From Patagioenas fasciata (taxonomy: Eukaryota; Chordata; Aves; Columbiformes; Columbidae): a DNA stretch of 64,000 nucleotides. Every line of letters begins with the position of its first letter. Within the stretch, counting starts at the first letter, position 1. The position numbers and the translations under genes are program-made. The DNA is taken from NCBI RefSeq assembly GCF_037038585.1, contig NC_092520.1, forward strand, positions 139,001-203,000. The letters run 5' to 3'. The notes below the pieces were generated by a model, which saw only the letters and a list, made by a program, of their open reading frames with translations, searched no databases and was not told the origin of the DNA. Of this stretch, positions 53,005-64,000 are shown piece by piece.

Positions 53005-53164
53005 AGACTGTGCAGCAGAGAAGGGGGAGATGGGGAAATGGCATGGCTAAAATATTAGACCAGAGGGAACATCTGCACCAGTATCATAATAGACTTAGAT
53101 TTGTGAATCATCGAGGAGAGTCAGAAGGACCGGCTGAGGAGACGCGAGAACAAAGAATGTTAAG
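53005..53164 (+). CDS. Candidate internal exon of an unidentified gene (partial)
   Basis: A polypyrimidine-like stretch and acceptor (CCTTGTAG, AG ends 53004) precede a frame encoding T-V-Q-Q-R-R-G, then L-D-Q-R-E-H-L-H-Q-Y-H-N-R, then E-E-T-R-E-Q-R-M-L, with a donor (AAG/GTGGGG) at 53165. The charged, Glu/Arg/Gln-rich composition resembles a helical or coiled-coil protein rather than chance. I cannot name it. Read-through at 53165 reaches a stop at about 53223 in the same frame. Confidence 0.3.
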
Positions 53165-53444
53165 GTGGGGTTTTGTTTTTCTGTTCTCTTTGTTTTGCAG
53201 AGATCTGGGTGACTGGTGTTCATAGGATGGGAATGACACATCTTGTGAAATTGTTGGTCATTTAATACAGTATCAGCCCTGAGCAAAATAGTGGAAGGGT
53301 TGACCACACATTGTAAGAGGGAGTGATGTTTGCCATTAACTGTTCAACTGATAGACATTTCTGAGCCAGACAATCATGTCTGTTTGAAATACCACCATTG
53401 GGTATATTTTGACGTCCTAGGAGGTTTGTTTCTGTTTTTCTCCC

Positions 53445-54705
53445 ACATACAGGCCTGTCAGCCGCACCTCTGTGCCTGGCAGAACCGTGGGAAGAGCGCT
53501 CTGGAGTTATTGAGAAACCTCTGAGCAGCAGCGTGATCACTGTCCCAGCCAGCACGGGTGCATCGGGGAGGGTCTGTTTGACAAACTCAGTTTCGTTCTA
53601 CAACAGCGTCGCCCACTGGTTGGCCAAGGGAAGCCTGTCGGCGTGATCCTTTTGGATTCCAGTACAGCCGTGGACAGTGTCTCTCGTGGTCCCCTCCTGG
53701 ACAAGATGTCCCGCACAGCTGGGCAAACACACAGTGCACTGGGTGAGCAGTTGGCTGATGGGTTCTGGTAAATGGGGTCATGTCGGGATTCCGCAGGGAT
53801 CCATCTCAGGGCCAGCATTCTTCAACATCTTCATAAATGTCTTAGACTCGGGACTTGAGGCATTACTTAGTAATCTTGCCTATGACACAAAACTGGGAGG
53901 AGCTGTCGACACTCTGGAGGGCAGAGAGGCCCTGCAGAGGGGTCTGGACACACTGGAGGACTGGGCAATCACCAACCGCATGAAGTTCAACAAGAGCAAG
54001 TGCCAGAGTTTGCACCTGGAACACAGCAACCCTGTCTGTACAGACAGGTGGGGGGACGAGGTGCTGGAGAGCAGCTCTGCGGAGAGGGACCTGGCGGTGC
54101 TGGTCAACGGCAAATTGACCTGGAGCCAAGAGGGCCCCGTGTCCTGGTGCACCCAGCACAGCACGGCCAGCCGGGCAGGGGGGATGTCCCGCTCTGCTCA
54201 GCCTCACCTGCAGCATTCACTGTGTGCAGGGCTGGGGCACAGCGTAAAGGAGATAAAGCTGCTGGAGAGGGTGCAGAAGAGGCCATGAAGTTGGTGAAGG
54301 GTTTGGAGGGGAAACCGTGTGAGGAGCGGCTGAAGTCCCTGGGTTTGTTCAGCTGGAGCAGAGGAGGCTAAAAGGAAACCTCATCACGGTCTGCGGGTTC
54401 CTCACAGGGGAGGAGGAAGGGTGGGTGCTGAGCTCTTCAGCGACCAACAACAGAGCCCAGGGAATGGCAGCAGATGTGCCGGGGGGGTCAGCGGGACATG
54501 AGGCAAAGGTTCTTCCCCAGAGGTGCTGGGCACTGAACAGGCTCCCAGGGAGGTGTCACGGCCCAACCTGACAGTGTTCAAGAAGAGACTGGACAGCGTC
54601 CTCAGACACACGGGGTGACCTGTGGGGTGTCACTGCAGGGACAGCACTTGGACTCCGTGATCTGTGGGTCCTTCCAGCTCAGGACACCCTGTGACTCTAT
54701 GGCAT
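53445..54705 (+). mobile_element. CR1 LINE, 5'-truncated, degenerate
   Basis: Begins at the RT phrase R-P-V-S-x-T-S-V-P-G (AGGCCTGTCAGCCGCACC). It continues through I-P-Q-G-S-I-S-G-P-A-F-F-N-I-F and A-Y-D-T-K-L-G-G, with catalytic FADD replaced by AYDT, to the ORF2 C-terminus and UTR ending near 54705. Several frame breaks, so inactive. Confidence 0.88.
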
Positions 54706-54783
54706 AATATTGTGGTCTTTTAAAAGTCTCCTTGTTAATAATTCAGAACTTCATTAAATTATGTTGTCCATTCTGTTTTGAAG

Positions 54784-54893
54784 GACAAGAGCTTGTGCTA
54801 CGCAACTGCTATGATCAGCTCTTCCTGAACAAACACCAAAGCTTCCACAGAAATGACTCGAAGTCTCTCCCTGCTTGCGGCTGCCTGGTGGGA
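54784..54893 (+). CDS. Weak candidate exon, unidentified (partial)
   Basis: An acceptor (TGTTTTGAAG) precedes a frame reading Q-E-L-V-L-R-N-C-Y-D-Q-L-F-L-N-K-H, and a GTGGGA donor-like site follows. It is plausible but short and unrecognised. A further segment at 55150-55230, after CGAGCAG, encodes 26 residues and a stop (V-K-L-P-S-Q-L-L, ending S-N-L-H) and could be a terminal exon. Neither is proven. Confidence 0.2.
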
Positions 54894-55230
54894 CACTCTT
54901 CATCTCCTCACCCACCGGAGCTGCTGCACTACCCGCTGCTGTCCCCATTCTAAGTAACACATTACCAAATATATCTGTTGTGTTTACTTTCGGAGATTCC
55001 CTACATTGTGTGAATAAACATGGGTTGGGTTAAAGCGCACATGATTCTTCCAGTAAAATGATCTGGCACTTTGTGCTGCATTACGTTTATGTTGGTGCTG
55101 TTCAAAGACCTCCTCACACCATCTCAGTTTGCTGTTTCTCTCCGAGCAGGTCAAACTCCCATCACAGTTACTGTCCGGCGTGGAACTCCTCAGAGGGGCG
55201 AGCAAGATAGGAGCCTCTAACTTACACTGA

Positions 55231-56717
55231 GGGAGGTCTGCCCGTGTTTAGGGCCCTGCTCTGTGGGGTGCTGCTCGTCCACTTGCTTTGATAAGCAGAC
55301 CAAAACTTCACAGAGCTCCTCTGTACTTCAGAGATAAAGACCTCGCTTTATTCTTCTCTCCAAATGAAAAAGTATACACTGGCTGTTTCATAGTTTCTGT
55401 GGTGACTTGAAAGCCTTCAAAAATCTGGCTCTTTCCTCCTCGAATCTTCATTGAAATTCACTGTCTGTAAAATGGGGATGAGACCAAATTTCAAACCTCC
55501 AAGGGGAGATGCACGAGGATGAGGGAAAAAAGGGCAATTTTGGCACATCGGGGTTGGATAAGGGATTTCTGTAAGGCATTTTTCAGTAGTGCATGGAGAG
55601 GTGATTAAACACTGAGCAGTAACTCATTAACTTTGGACTTAAACTCAGTTTAACCCTGCCAGCAGGGTTGTTTAGAGGAATTCTGAGCGGGAATTAAAGG
55701 ATTTGGTTGCATTAGGTGGCCAATAGAATACGAGTTCTCAGTTTGATGAAACAGCTAGACCAGAAGGTATTTTGAAGAGTGTGTAAAAAGGACAATATAG
55801 GATAGAACAGGACAGGTTCAGTTGGGAGGGAGCTACAACCACCATCTAGTCCAGCTGCAAAGAAGGACTGGTATTGCATGTGTATTACATTAGTATAATG
55901 ATTACTGACGTAATGTCAGTGTCCTGGAACCAGCATTTCAGACCCATTCTGGTTACAAGTTAAAAGGGATTCTGCTTTGGGGTCTCCCCTACATTCAGAG
56001 ATTGAAGGCACAGTCTCTCTCTCGTTTTAAAACAGTTATAAAATTAACCAGTATGGAACAACAGCAGGACTTTCAGAAAGTGAAGTCCAACCTGTGTTCG
56101 GACTGTCAGTAAATTCTGTCAGGGTCCCAGGACGCGATGCCTTCTGTGTTCCTCTGGAGCGACATCATTTCTCACCAATTTCCTGATGTTTCAAGGATCG
56201 CCATTACTGCCATGTTTGCCAGCAGACACAGTGCTGCATCCCTCAAATTAGAATGAACTGTCCACATGATGTTAAATCCAGAATCACATTCAGCAGCTCC
56301 CGCCTAGGGGGCTCAGATGAACAAGAGTAGCAAGAGGAAAACACCTCTAGTGTCCTCCCTCCCCGTTCTGCACGTCCCGTGTGCTCAGCGTCATCCTGCG
56401 TTAGCTCTGCTCCCAGGAACGCATCACGCAGACATCCACCAGGCTGCAGGGAGCCTCGGTCCGTAATCTGGCCTTGTTTATGGCATCTGAGCCACGACGT
56501 CATCGTTCTGGGGCCCCACACATAGATGGCAAAGGAAGAAACAATATAAATTATGCTGGCCCCCGCTTTCTTGTGGTGAGATCTGTACTTGCCAGAAACT
56601 TCCAGCCTTTGTTCTGGGCTGGGAATGGGTTTCATAAGAGAGAGGGAGGCACTTTCTATTCTGAGTGGAGAAAGCGGCACCGAAGAAGGTTTTAATTATC
56701 CCCACCAGCGCGGTGCC
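55231..56717. other. Intergenic, one small CR1 scrap, nothing else recognised
   Basis: Around 55800-55870 a short stretch (GATAGAACAGGACAGG, then ACCATCTAGTCCAGC) looks like a diverged inverted CR1 tail. No other repeat family, exon or RNA gene was recognised. Confidence 0.4.
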
Positions 56718-58578
56718 GCCGGGCTGCCGGCAGTGACAGGGGATGGTGAGCAGTGCAGCCCAGGGGCTGCCGGCAGTGACAGGGGATGGTGAGCAGTGCA
56801 GCCCGGCCCAGGGGCTGCCGGCAGTGACAGGGGATGGTGAGCAGTGCAGCCCAGGGGCTGCCGGCAGTGACAGGGGATGGTGAGCAGTGCAGCCCAGCCC
56901 AGGGGCTGCCGGCAGTGACAGGGGATGGTGAGCAGTGCAGCCCAGGGGCTACCGGCAGTGACAGGGGATGGTGAGCAGTGCAGCCCAGGGGCTGCCGGCA
57001 GTGACAGGGGATGGTGAGCAGTGCAGCCCGGCCCAGGGGCTGCTGGCAGTGACAGGGGATGGTGAGCAGCCCAGCCCAGGGGCTGCCGGCAGTGACAGGG
57101 GATGGTGAGCAGTGCAGCCCGGCCCAGGGGCTGCCGGCAGTGACAGGGGATGGTGAGCAGTGCAGCCCAGGGGCTGCCGGCAGTGACAGGGGATGGTGAG
57201 CAGTGCAGCCCAGGGGCTGCCGGCAATGACAGGGGATGGTGAGCAGTGCAGCCCAGGGGCTGCCGGCAGTGACAGGGGATGGTGAGCAGTGCAGCCCAGG
57301 GGCTGCCGGCAGCGACAGGGGATGGTGAGCAGTGCAGCCCGGCCCAGGGGCTGCTGGCAGTGACAGGGGATGGTGAGCAGTGCAGCCCAGCCGAGGGGCT
57401 GCCGGCAGTGACAGGGGATGGTGAGCAGTGCAGCCCAGGGGCTGCCGGCAGTGACAGGGGATGGTGAGCAGTGCAGCCCAGGGGCTGCCGGCAGTGACAG
57501 GGGATGGTGAGCAGTGCAGCCCAGGGGCTGCCAGCAGTGACAGGGGATGGTGAGCAGTGCAGCCCAGGGGCTGCCGGCAGTGACGGGATGGTGAGCAGTG
57601 CAGCCCAGGGGCTGCCGGCAGTGACAGGGGATGGTGAGCAGTGCAGCCCAGGGGCTGCCGGCAGTGACAGGGGATGGTGAGCAGTGCAGTCCAGCCCAGG
57701 GGCTGCCGGCAGTGACAGGGGATGGTGAGCAGTGCAGCCCAGGGACTGCCGGCAGTGACAGGGGATGGTGAGCAGTGCAGCCCAGGGGCTGCCGACAGTG
57801 ACAGGGGATGGTGAGCAGTGCAGCCCAGGGGCTGCCGGCAGTGACAGGGGATGGTGAGCAGTGCAGCCCAGCCCAGGGGCTGCCGGCAGTGACAGGGGAT
57901 GGTGAGCAGTGCAGCCCAGCCCAGGGGCTGCCGGCAGTGACAGGGGATGGTGAGCAGTGCAGCCCAGGGGCTGCCGGCAGTGACAGGGGATGGTGAGCAG
58001 TGCAGCCCAGGGGCTGCCGGCAGTGACAGGGGATGGTGAGCAGTGCAGCCCAGGGGCTGCCGGCAGTGACAGGGGATGGTGAGCAGTGCAGCCCGGCCCA
58101 GGGGCTGCCGGCAGTGACAGGGGATGGTGAGCAGCGCAGCCCGGCCCAGGGGCTGCCGACAGTGACAGGGGATGGTGAGCAGTGCAGCCCAGGGGCTGCC
58201 GACAGTGACAGGGGATGGTGAGCAGTGCAGCCCGGCCCAGGGGCTGCCGGCAGTGACAGGGGATGGTGAGCAGTGCAGCCCAGGGGCTGCCGGCAGTGAC
58301 AGGGGATGGTGAGCAGTGCAGCCCAGGGGCTGCCGGCAGTGACAGGGGATGGTGAGCAGTGCAGCCCGGGGGCTGCCGGCAGTGACAGGGGATGGTGAGC
58401 AGTGCAGCCCGGCCCAGGGGCTGCCGGCAGTGACAGGGGATGGTGAGCAGTGCAGCCTGGCCCAGGGGCTGCCGGCAGTGACAGGGGATGGTGAGCAGTG
58501 CAGCCCGGCCCAGGGGCTGCCGGCAGTGACAGGGGATGGTGAGCAGTGCAGCCCAGGGGCTGCCGGCAGTGACAGGGG
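56718..58578. repeat. 43/48-bp minisatellite, left part, about 41 units
   Basis: The unit GGGGATGGTGAGCAGTGCAG, then CCCAGGGGCTGCCGGCAGTGACA, is 43 bp. A 48-bp version carries an extra CCCAG or CCCGG. The unit has no stop codon in any minus-strand frame, so frames of 559 and 670 codons overlap there; they are artefacts. The array is continuous with 62271-64000 and is split by a CR1. Confidence 0.97.
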
Positions 58579-58581
58579 AAG

Positions 58582-59322
58582 CTAGCTGATGAGGGGGAAT
58601 GGAAACGGGTCCCTGATCGGAGAGGCAAAAGAGCACTCTCTCGAACACCATCACCACCCTTGGTGCCCTTAACAAATAGATACGAGGCCCTGGACCCAGA
58701 AAGTCCATCAGAGAACAGCCAAGAAGATCTGCCTGGAGAGCCTCCTAGACAGACCTCATTTACAAAAAGAATTACAACCGCAACTATAAGGAAAAAACAA
58801 AGAAGGGTGGTTGTAGTCGGCGACTCCCTTCTGAGGGGAACAGAGGGCCCTATATGTCACCCAGACCCATCCCACAGGGAGGTCTGCTGCCTTCCTGGGG
58901 CCAGGGTGAGGGATATCAATAGAAGACTGCCGGAGCTAATTCAGCCCACAGATTATTATCCCCTGTTAGTAGTCCAAGCTGGCAGTGAGGACATTAACAG
59001 AAGAAGTATCAGGGCAATTAAAAAAGACTTTAAAGCACTGGGTCAGTCAGTTCATGGGACAGGAGCACAGGTGATATTTGCCTCAGTTCCTGTGCTATCC
59101 GGAATGGATGAGGAGGCAAATAAAGAGAGAAACAGAAAAGCCCATCTCATTAACAGATGGCTAAAGGATTGGTGCCACCATAAAAATTTTGGTTTTTTTG
59201 ACCATGGGGCAAACTCCATGGTACCTAGTCTCATGAAATCAGATGGGCTTCATCCCTCTGGGAAGAGCAAGAGGACTATAGCCCATAAGTTGGCAGCACT
59301 GATCAAGAGGGCTTTAAACTAG
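58582..59322 (+). CDS. CR1 ORF1 protein, 5'-truncated
   Basis: The frame is open from the truncation point to the stop at 59320-59322, about 246 codons. It encodes an esterase-like (SGNH-type) domain typical of CR1 ORF1: [11 protein letters not shown] with the catalytic-Ser block, then V-Q-A-G-S-E-D-I-N, then D-G-L-H-P-S-G with the Asp/His block. The N-terminal zinc-finger part and the natural start are lost. In CR1 elements ORF1 supplies an RNA-binding/esterase protein. Confidence 0.8.
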   Translation, partial: LADEGEWKRVPDRRGKRALSRTPSPPLVPLTNRYEALDPESPSENSQEDLPGEPPRQTSFTKRITTATIRKKQRRVVVVGDSLLRGTEGPICHPDPSHREVCCLPGARVRDINRRLPELIQPTDYYPLLVVQAGSEDINRRSIRAIKKDFKALGQSVHGTGAQVIFASVPVLSGMDEEANKERNRKAHLINRWLKDWCHHKNFGFFDHGANSMVPSLMKSDGLHPSGKSKRTIAHKLAALIKRALN

Positions 59323-59324
59323 GT

Positions 59325-62180
59325 TTGAAGGGGGAAGGGATTGAAACTGGGCTCTCCAAAGATCAGCCTAAGGACAAAAAGCCTGAATTAAGAGTGAAAT
59401 CAGCAGCCCACTTGAAGTGCATGTACACTAATGCACGCAGTATGGGCAACAAACAAGAGGAGCTGGAAGCCATCGTGCAGCAGGAAAGCTATGACATAGT
59501 TGCCATCACAGAAACGTGGTGGGATGACTCGTATGACTGGAGTGCTGCTATGGGTGGCTACAGGCTCTTCAGAAAAGACAGGCAGGGCAGGAGAGGTGGA
59601 GGGGTGGCTTTATATGTTAGAGAGTCTCTTGACTCTGTTAAACTTGAGGTCAGTAGTGACAAGGTTGAGTGCCTGTGGACCAGAATCAGGGGCAAGTCCG
59701 ACAAGGCTGATGTCCTTGTGGGTGTCTGTTATAGACCACCCGACCAGGATGATGAAGGAGATGAATTATTCTACAAGCAGCTGGCAGATGTCTCAAAATC
59801 GACAGCCCTTGTTCTTGTGGGGGACTTTAACCTGCCAGATATCTGCTGGGAGCTCAATACTGCACAGAAGAGGCAGTCTAGGAATTTCCTAGAGTGTATA
59901 GAGGACAATTTCCTTCATCAGCTGGTAAATGAGCCTACCCGGGGTAAGGCCTTGCTAGACCTACTGTTTACAAACAAAGAAGGGCTGGTGGGAGATGTAG
60001 TGGTTGGCGACCGCCTGGGGCATAGCGACCACGAAATAATAGAATTTTCAATAGTTAGAGATGCAAGGAGAGCCACCAATAAAACCTCTACACTGGACTT
60101 CCGGAGGGCAGATTTTTGCCTATTCAGAAGTCTAGTTCAGAGCATACCCTGGGAAACAATGCTTAAAAACAAGGGGGCCCAGGAGGGTTGGACATACTTC
60201 AAGCGGGAGGTTTTGAGGGCACAGGATCAGGCTATACCAGTGCGCCGAAAGGCTAGCCGACAGGGAAGACAACCGGCTTGGCTAAACAGGGAGATTTTGA
60301 AGGAAATCAGAAATAAAAAGAGAGTTTACAGACTGTGGAAAAAAGGGCTGGCTACCTATGAAGAATTTAGGAAAATAGCTAGATCGTGCAGGAAAAAAAT
60401 CAGGGAAACAAAAGTGCAGTTTGAAGTTAATTTGGCCAATTCTGCTAGGGATAATAAAAAGTCCTTCTTTAAATATGTTAATAACAAAAGGAGGGGCAAG
60501 GAAAACCTCCATTCTCTACTGGACTTTGAGGGAAATATAGTTAACAAAGATGAGGAGAAAGCTGAGGTACTTAATACCTACTTTGCCTCAATATTTACCA
60601 GTCAAACAGATGGCCCTCAGGATAACTGGCCTCTGGAGATGGTTGACAGGAATAGGAAGCCAAATAGTCCCCTTGTATTCCAAGAGGAAATAGTTGGTGG
60701 CTTACTGAGCCATCTGGATCCTCATAAGTCTATGGGACCAGACGGGATCCATCCTAGGGTGATGAGGGAGCTAGCAGAAGAGCTCGCCAAGCCGCTCTCC
60801 ATCATCTTCCAACAGTCTTGGCTCACTGGGGAGGTCCCAAATGATTGGAAACTGGCAAATGTTACCCCAATCCACAAAAAGGGCTGCAAAGCTGACCCTG
60901 GCAACTACAGGCCTGTCAGCCTGACCTCGGTGCCTGGCAGGGTGATGGAGCAGATCATCCTGAATGCAATCACACAGCACCTCCAGGATGGACCAGGGAT
61001 CAGACCCAGCCAGCATGGGTTTAGGAGGGGCAGGTCCTCTCTGACCAACCTGATTTCCTTTTATGATCAGGTGACCCACCTAGTGGATGAGGGGAAAGCT
61101 GTAGATGTGATCTATCTAGACTTCAGCAAAGCCTTTGACACTGTCTCCCATAATATACTCCTTCAAAAGCTGATAGCCCATGGCTTGGACAAGTGCACTC
61201 TCTGCTGGGTTAAGAACTGGCTGGAGGGCCGGGCCCAGAGAGTGCTGGTAAATGGGGCTGCATCTAGCTGGCGGCCAGTCACTAGTGGTGTCCCCCAGGG
61301 GTCAGTGTTGGGTCCAGTCCTGTTTAACATCTTTATTGATGATTTAGATGAGGGGATTGAGACCACCATCAGCAAATTTGCTGATGACACCAAGTTGGGG
61401 GGCAGTGTTGACCTGCTGGAAGGCAGGAGGGCTCTGCAAAGAGATCTGGATAGACTGGAAAAATGGGCTGATTCCAATGGGATGAAGTTCAACAAGGCCA
61501 AGTGCCGGGTCCTGCACTTTGGCCACAACAACCCCCTTCAGTGCTACAGGCTGGGCACAGAGTGGCTGGAGAGCAGCCAGACAGAAAGGGACCTGGGGGT
61601 ACTGATTGACAGCAAGCTCAACATGAGCCAACAGTGTGCCCAGGTGGCCAAGAAGGCCAATGGTATCCTGGCCTGTATCAAAAATAGTGTGGTCAGCAGG
61701 ACAAGGGAAGTGATCCTTCCCCTGTACTCTGCATTGGTGAGGCCACACCTGGAGTATTGTGTTCAGTTCTGGGCCCCTCAGTTCAGGAAAGATATTGAGG
61801 TGCTGGAGCGGGTCCAGAGAAGAGCAACAAGACTGGTGAAGGGACTTGAGCACATGACCTATGGTGAGAGGCTGAGGGAGCTGGGGTTGTTCAGCCTGGA
61901 GAAGAGGAGGCTTAGAGGTGACCTCATCACTCTCTATAACTACCTGAAGGGAAGTTATAGTCAGGTGGGAACTGGTCTCTTCTCCCAGGCAGTTAGCAAT
62001 AGGACAAGGGGACATGGGCTTAAACTCTGCCAGGGGAAGTTTAGGCTGGATATTAGGAAGAAGTTCTTTACGGAAAGAGTGATCAGGCATTGGAATGGCC
62101 TGCCTAGGGAGGTGGTGGACTCACCGTCCCTGGAGGTTTTTAAACTGAGATTGGACATGGCTCTTAGTGCCATGATCTAG
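59325..62180 (+). CDS. CR1 ORF2: endonuclease and reverse transcriptase, uninterrupted
   Basis: About 951 codons without a stop, beginning directly after the ORF1 stop; the first ATG is at 59421. The order is an APE-type endonuclease ([36 protein letters not shown]), a linker, and the reverse transcriptase ([38 protein letters not shown] for motif [11 protein letters not shown] for motif [11 protein letters not shown] for motif C). The C-terminal domain ends at the UTR. All catalytic residues I can check are present (the Glu in TETW, Asp in GDFN, SDH; Asp in motif A and the DD of motif C). The element may have moved recently, although its own 5' end is missing. Confidence 0.93.
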   Translation: MKGEGIETGLSKDQPKDKKPELRVKSAAHLKCMYTNARSMGNKQEELEAIVQQESYDIVAITETWWDDSYDWSAAMGGYRLFRKDRQGRRGGGVALYVRESLDSVKLEVSSDKVECLWTRIRGKSDKADVLVGVCYRPPDQDDEGDELFYKQLADVSKSTALVLVGDFNLPDICWELNTAQKRQSRNFLECIEDNFLHQLVNEPTRGKALLDLLFTNKEGLVGDVVVGDRLGHSDHEIIEFSIVRDARRATNKTSTLDFRRADFCLFRSLVQSIPWETMLKNKGAQEGWTYFKREVLRAQDQAIPVRRKASRQGRQPAWLNREILKEIRNKKRVYRLWKKGLATYEEFRKIARSCRKKIRETKVQFEVNLANSARDNKKSFFKYVNNKRRGKENLHSLLDFEGNIVNKDEEKAEVLNTYFASIFTSQTDGPQDNWPLEMVDRNRKPNSPLVFQEEIVGGLLSHLDPHKSMGPDGIHPRVMRELAEELAKPLSIIFQQSWLTGEVPNDWKLANVTPIHKKGCKADPGNYRPVSLTSVPGRVMEQIILNAITQHLQDGPGIRPSQHGFRRGRSSLTNLISFYDQVTHLVDEGKAVDVIYLDFSKAFDTVSHNILLQKLIAHGLDKCTLCWVKNWLEGRAQRVLVNGAASSWRPVTSGVPQGSVLGPVLFNIFIDDLDEGIETTISKFADDTKLGGSVDLLEGRRALQRDLDRLEKWADSNGMKFNKAKCRVLHFGHNNPLQCYRLGTEWLESSQTERDLGVLIDSKLNMSQQCAQVAKKANGILACIKNSVVSRTREVILPLYSALVRPHLEYCVQFWAPQFRKDIEVLERVQRRATRLVKGLEHMTYGERLRELGLFSLEKRRLRGDLITLYNYLKGSYSQVGTGLFSQAVSNRTRGHGLKLCQGKFRLDIRKKFFTERVIRHWNGLPREVVDSPSLEVFKLRLDMALSAMI

Positions 62181-62270
62181 TAAATGGGCTGAAGTTGGAC
62201 CAAGGGTTGGACTTGATGATCTCTGAGGTCTTTTCCAACCTAGCCAATTCTGTGATTCTGTGATTCTATG

Positions 62271-64000
62271 GTGAGCAGTGCAGCCCAGGGGCTGCCGGCA
62301 GTGACAGGGGATGGTGAGCAGTGCAGCCCAGCCCAGGGGCTGCCGGCAGTGACAGGGGATGGTGAGCAGTGCAGCCCAGGGGCTGCCGGCAGTGACAGGG
62401 GATGGTGAGCAGTGCAGCCCAGCCCAGGGGCTGCCGGCAGTGACAGGGGATGGTGAGCAGTGCAGCCCAGGGGCTGCCGGCAGTGACAGGGGATGGTGAG
62501 CAGTGCAGCCCAGGGGCTGCCGGCAGTGACAGGGGATGGTGAGCAGTGCAGCCCGGCCCAGGGGCTGCCGGCAGTGACAGGGGATGGTGAGCAGTGCAGC
62601 CCAGGGGCTGCCGGCAGCGACAGGGGATGGTGAGCAGTGCAGCCCGGCCCAGGGGCTGCCGGCAGTGACAGGGGATGGTGAGCAGTGCAGCCCGGCCCAG
62701 GGGCTGCCGGCAGTGACAGGGGATGGTGAGCAGTGCAGCCCAGGGGCTGCCGGCAGTGACAGGGGATGGTGAGCAGTGCAGCCCGGCCCAGGGGCTGCCG
62801 GCAGTGACAGGGGATGGTGAGCAGTGCAGCCCAGGGGCTGCCGGCAGTGACAGGGGATGGTGAGCAGTGCAGCCCGGCCCAGGGGCTGCCGGCAGTGACA
62901 GGGGATGGTGAGCAGTGCAGCCCAGGGGCTGCCGACAGTGACAGGGGATGGTGAGCAGTGCAGCCCAGGGGCTGCCGGCAGTGACAGGGGATGGTGAGCA
63001 GTGCAGTCCAGCCCAGGGGCTGCCGGCAGTGACAGGGGATGGTGAGCAGTGCAGCCCAGGGGTGCCGGCAGTGACAGGGGATGGTGAGCAGTGCAGCCCA
63101 GGGGCTGCCGGCAGTGACAGGGGATGGTGAGCAGTGCAGCCCAGGGGCTGCCGGCAGTGACAGGGGATGGTGAGCAGTGCAACCCGGCCCAGGGGGGCCG
63201 GCAGTGACAGGGGATGGTGAGCAGTGCAGCCCAGCCCAGGGGCTGCCGGCAGTGACAGGGGATGGTGAGCAGTGCAGCCCGGCCCAGGGGCTGCCGGCAG
63301 TGACAGGGGATGGTGAGCAGTGCAGCCCAGGGGCTGCCGGCAGTGACAGGGGATGGTGAGCAGTGCAGCCCAGGGGCTGCCGGCAGTGACAGGGGATGGT
63401 GAGCAGTGCAGCCCAGGGGCTGCCGGCAGTGGCAGGGGATGGTGAGCAGTGCAGCCCAGGGGCTGCCGGCAGTGACAGGGGATGGTGAGCAGTGCAGCCC
63501 AGCCCAGGGGCTGCCGGCAGTGACAGGGGATGGTGAGCAGTGCAGCCCGGCCCAGGGGCTGCCGGCAGTGACAGGGGATGGTGAGCAGCGCAGCCCGGCC
63601 CAGGGGCTGCCGGCAGTGACAGGGGATGGTGAGCAGTGCAGCCCGGCCCAGGGGCTGCCGGCAGTGACAGGGGATGGTGAGCAGCGCAGCCCGGCCCAGG
63701 GGCTGCCGGCAGTGACAGGGGATGGTGAGCAGTGCAGCCCAGGGGCTGCCGGCAGTGACAGGGGATGGTGAGCAGTGCAGCCCGGCCCAGGGGCTGCCGG
63801 CAGTGACAGGGGATGGTGAGCAGTGCAGCCCAGGGGCTGCCGGCAGTGACAGGGGATGGTGAGCAGTGCAGCCCAGGGGCTGCCGGCAGTGACAGGGGAT
63901 GGTGAGCAGTGCAGCCCAGGGGCTGCCGGCAGTGACAGGGGATGGTGAGCAGTGCAGCCCAGGGGCTGCCGGCAGTGACAGGGGATGGTGAGCAGTGCAG
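62271..64000. repeat. 43/48-bp minisatellite, right part, about 39 units, runs off the window
   Basis: Same unit and same 43/48-bp variants as 56718-58578. Variant order seems to mix short and long units without a strict pattern. The array continues to the last base, so its full length is unknown. Confidence 0.97.

Larger units (their letters stand above)
58579..62270 (+). mobile_element. Young CR1 LINE, 5'-truncated, with intact ORF2
   Basis: A 3.69-kb element interrupts a minisatellite. It keeps the C-terminal part of ORF1, a complete ORF2, a short 3' UTR and the tail of ATTCTGTG-type 8-bp units ending ATTCTATG. Full avian CR1 is about 4.5 kb, so only the 5' end is missing. No target-site duplication is visible, which is usual for CR1. 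The array resumes in register at ATGGTGAGC (62268), implying almost no loss of array sequence. Confidence 0.95.

Noticed and set aside
53165-53200. A 36-bp intron joining 53164 to 53201 (perfect donor, pyrimidine tract and TTTTGCAG)
   Set aside because: Far shorter than vertebrate splicing allows; the frame also reads straight through, so no intron is needed.
56696-58708. Minus-strand frames of 670 and 559 codons
   Set aside because: Produced by a stop-free 43/48-bp minisatellite in overlapping frames; no start context, domain or splice signals.

Overview
The window looks like vertebrate nuclear DNA from a bird. It carries at least a dozen CR1 LINE copies with the avian CR1 tail (8-bp ATTCTRTG units), short GC-rich introns, CpG islands, avian-type LTR remnants and very many minisatellites, as expected of a GC-rich microchromosome or subtelomeric region. 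There is no bacterial content. Most long open frames are chance products of tandem repeats whose units contain no stop codon.

Layout. (1) 1.5-6.0 kb, plus strand: a complete, compact Aurora kinase B gene (AURKB; 8 coding exons, 321 aa) behind a CpG-rich promoter with three CCAAT boxes and a CHR element, the usual G2/M design. (2) 8.8-14.2 kb, minus strand: two nearly identical U2 snRNA genes (188 nt each) in a duplicated block of about 0.8 kb, each with 3' box, PSE and several octamer motifs. CR1, a 63/79-bp minisatellite and a probable solo LTR lie between them. (3) 16.3-47.7 kb, minus strand: a complete 14-exon LCMT2/TYW4 gene (wybutosine synthesis, 713 aa). Its introns hold four minisatellite arrays and many CR1 copies. 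(4) 47.6-48.1 kb: a CpG-island bidirectional promoter. A divergent plus-strand first exon carries a perfect RFX X-box. The gene it belongs to was not recognised, but exon-like segments follow at about 53-55 kb. (5) 48.1-51.9 kb: three more minisatellites and a CpG island. (6) 53.4-54.7 kb: a degenerate CR1. (7) 56.7 kb to the end: a 43/48-bp minisatellite split by a young CR1 whose ORF2 (endonuclease plus reverse transcriptase) is uninterrupted.

The host genes serve core functions: mitosis (AURKB, the chromosomal passenger kinase), splicing (U2) and tRNA-Phe hypermodification (LCMT2). Both protein gene models were built by following splice sites and codon phase through every exon, and both give a continuous frame from ATG to stop. 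The most notable points are the intron-rich LCMT2 (human LCMT2 is intronless), the paired U2 genes with a changed stem IIa loop, partial exon copies flanking AURKB exon 6, a minisatellite born inside a CR1 copy, the X-box in the divergent promoter, the intact CR1 ORF2, and minisatellites covering roughly a fifth of the window. No database search was possible. Family names come from recognised motifs and remembered human sequences.
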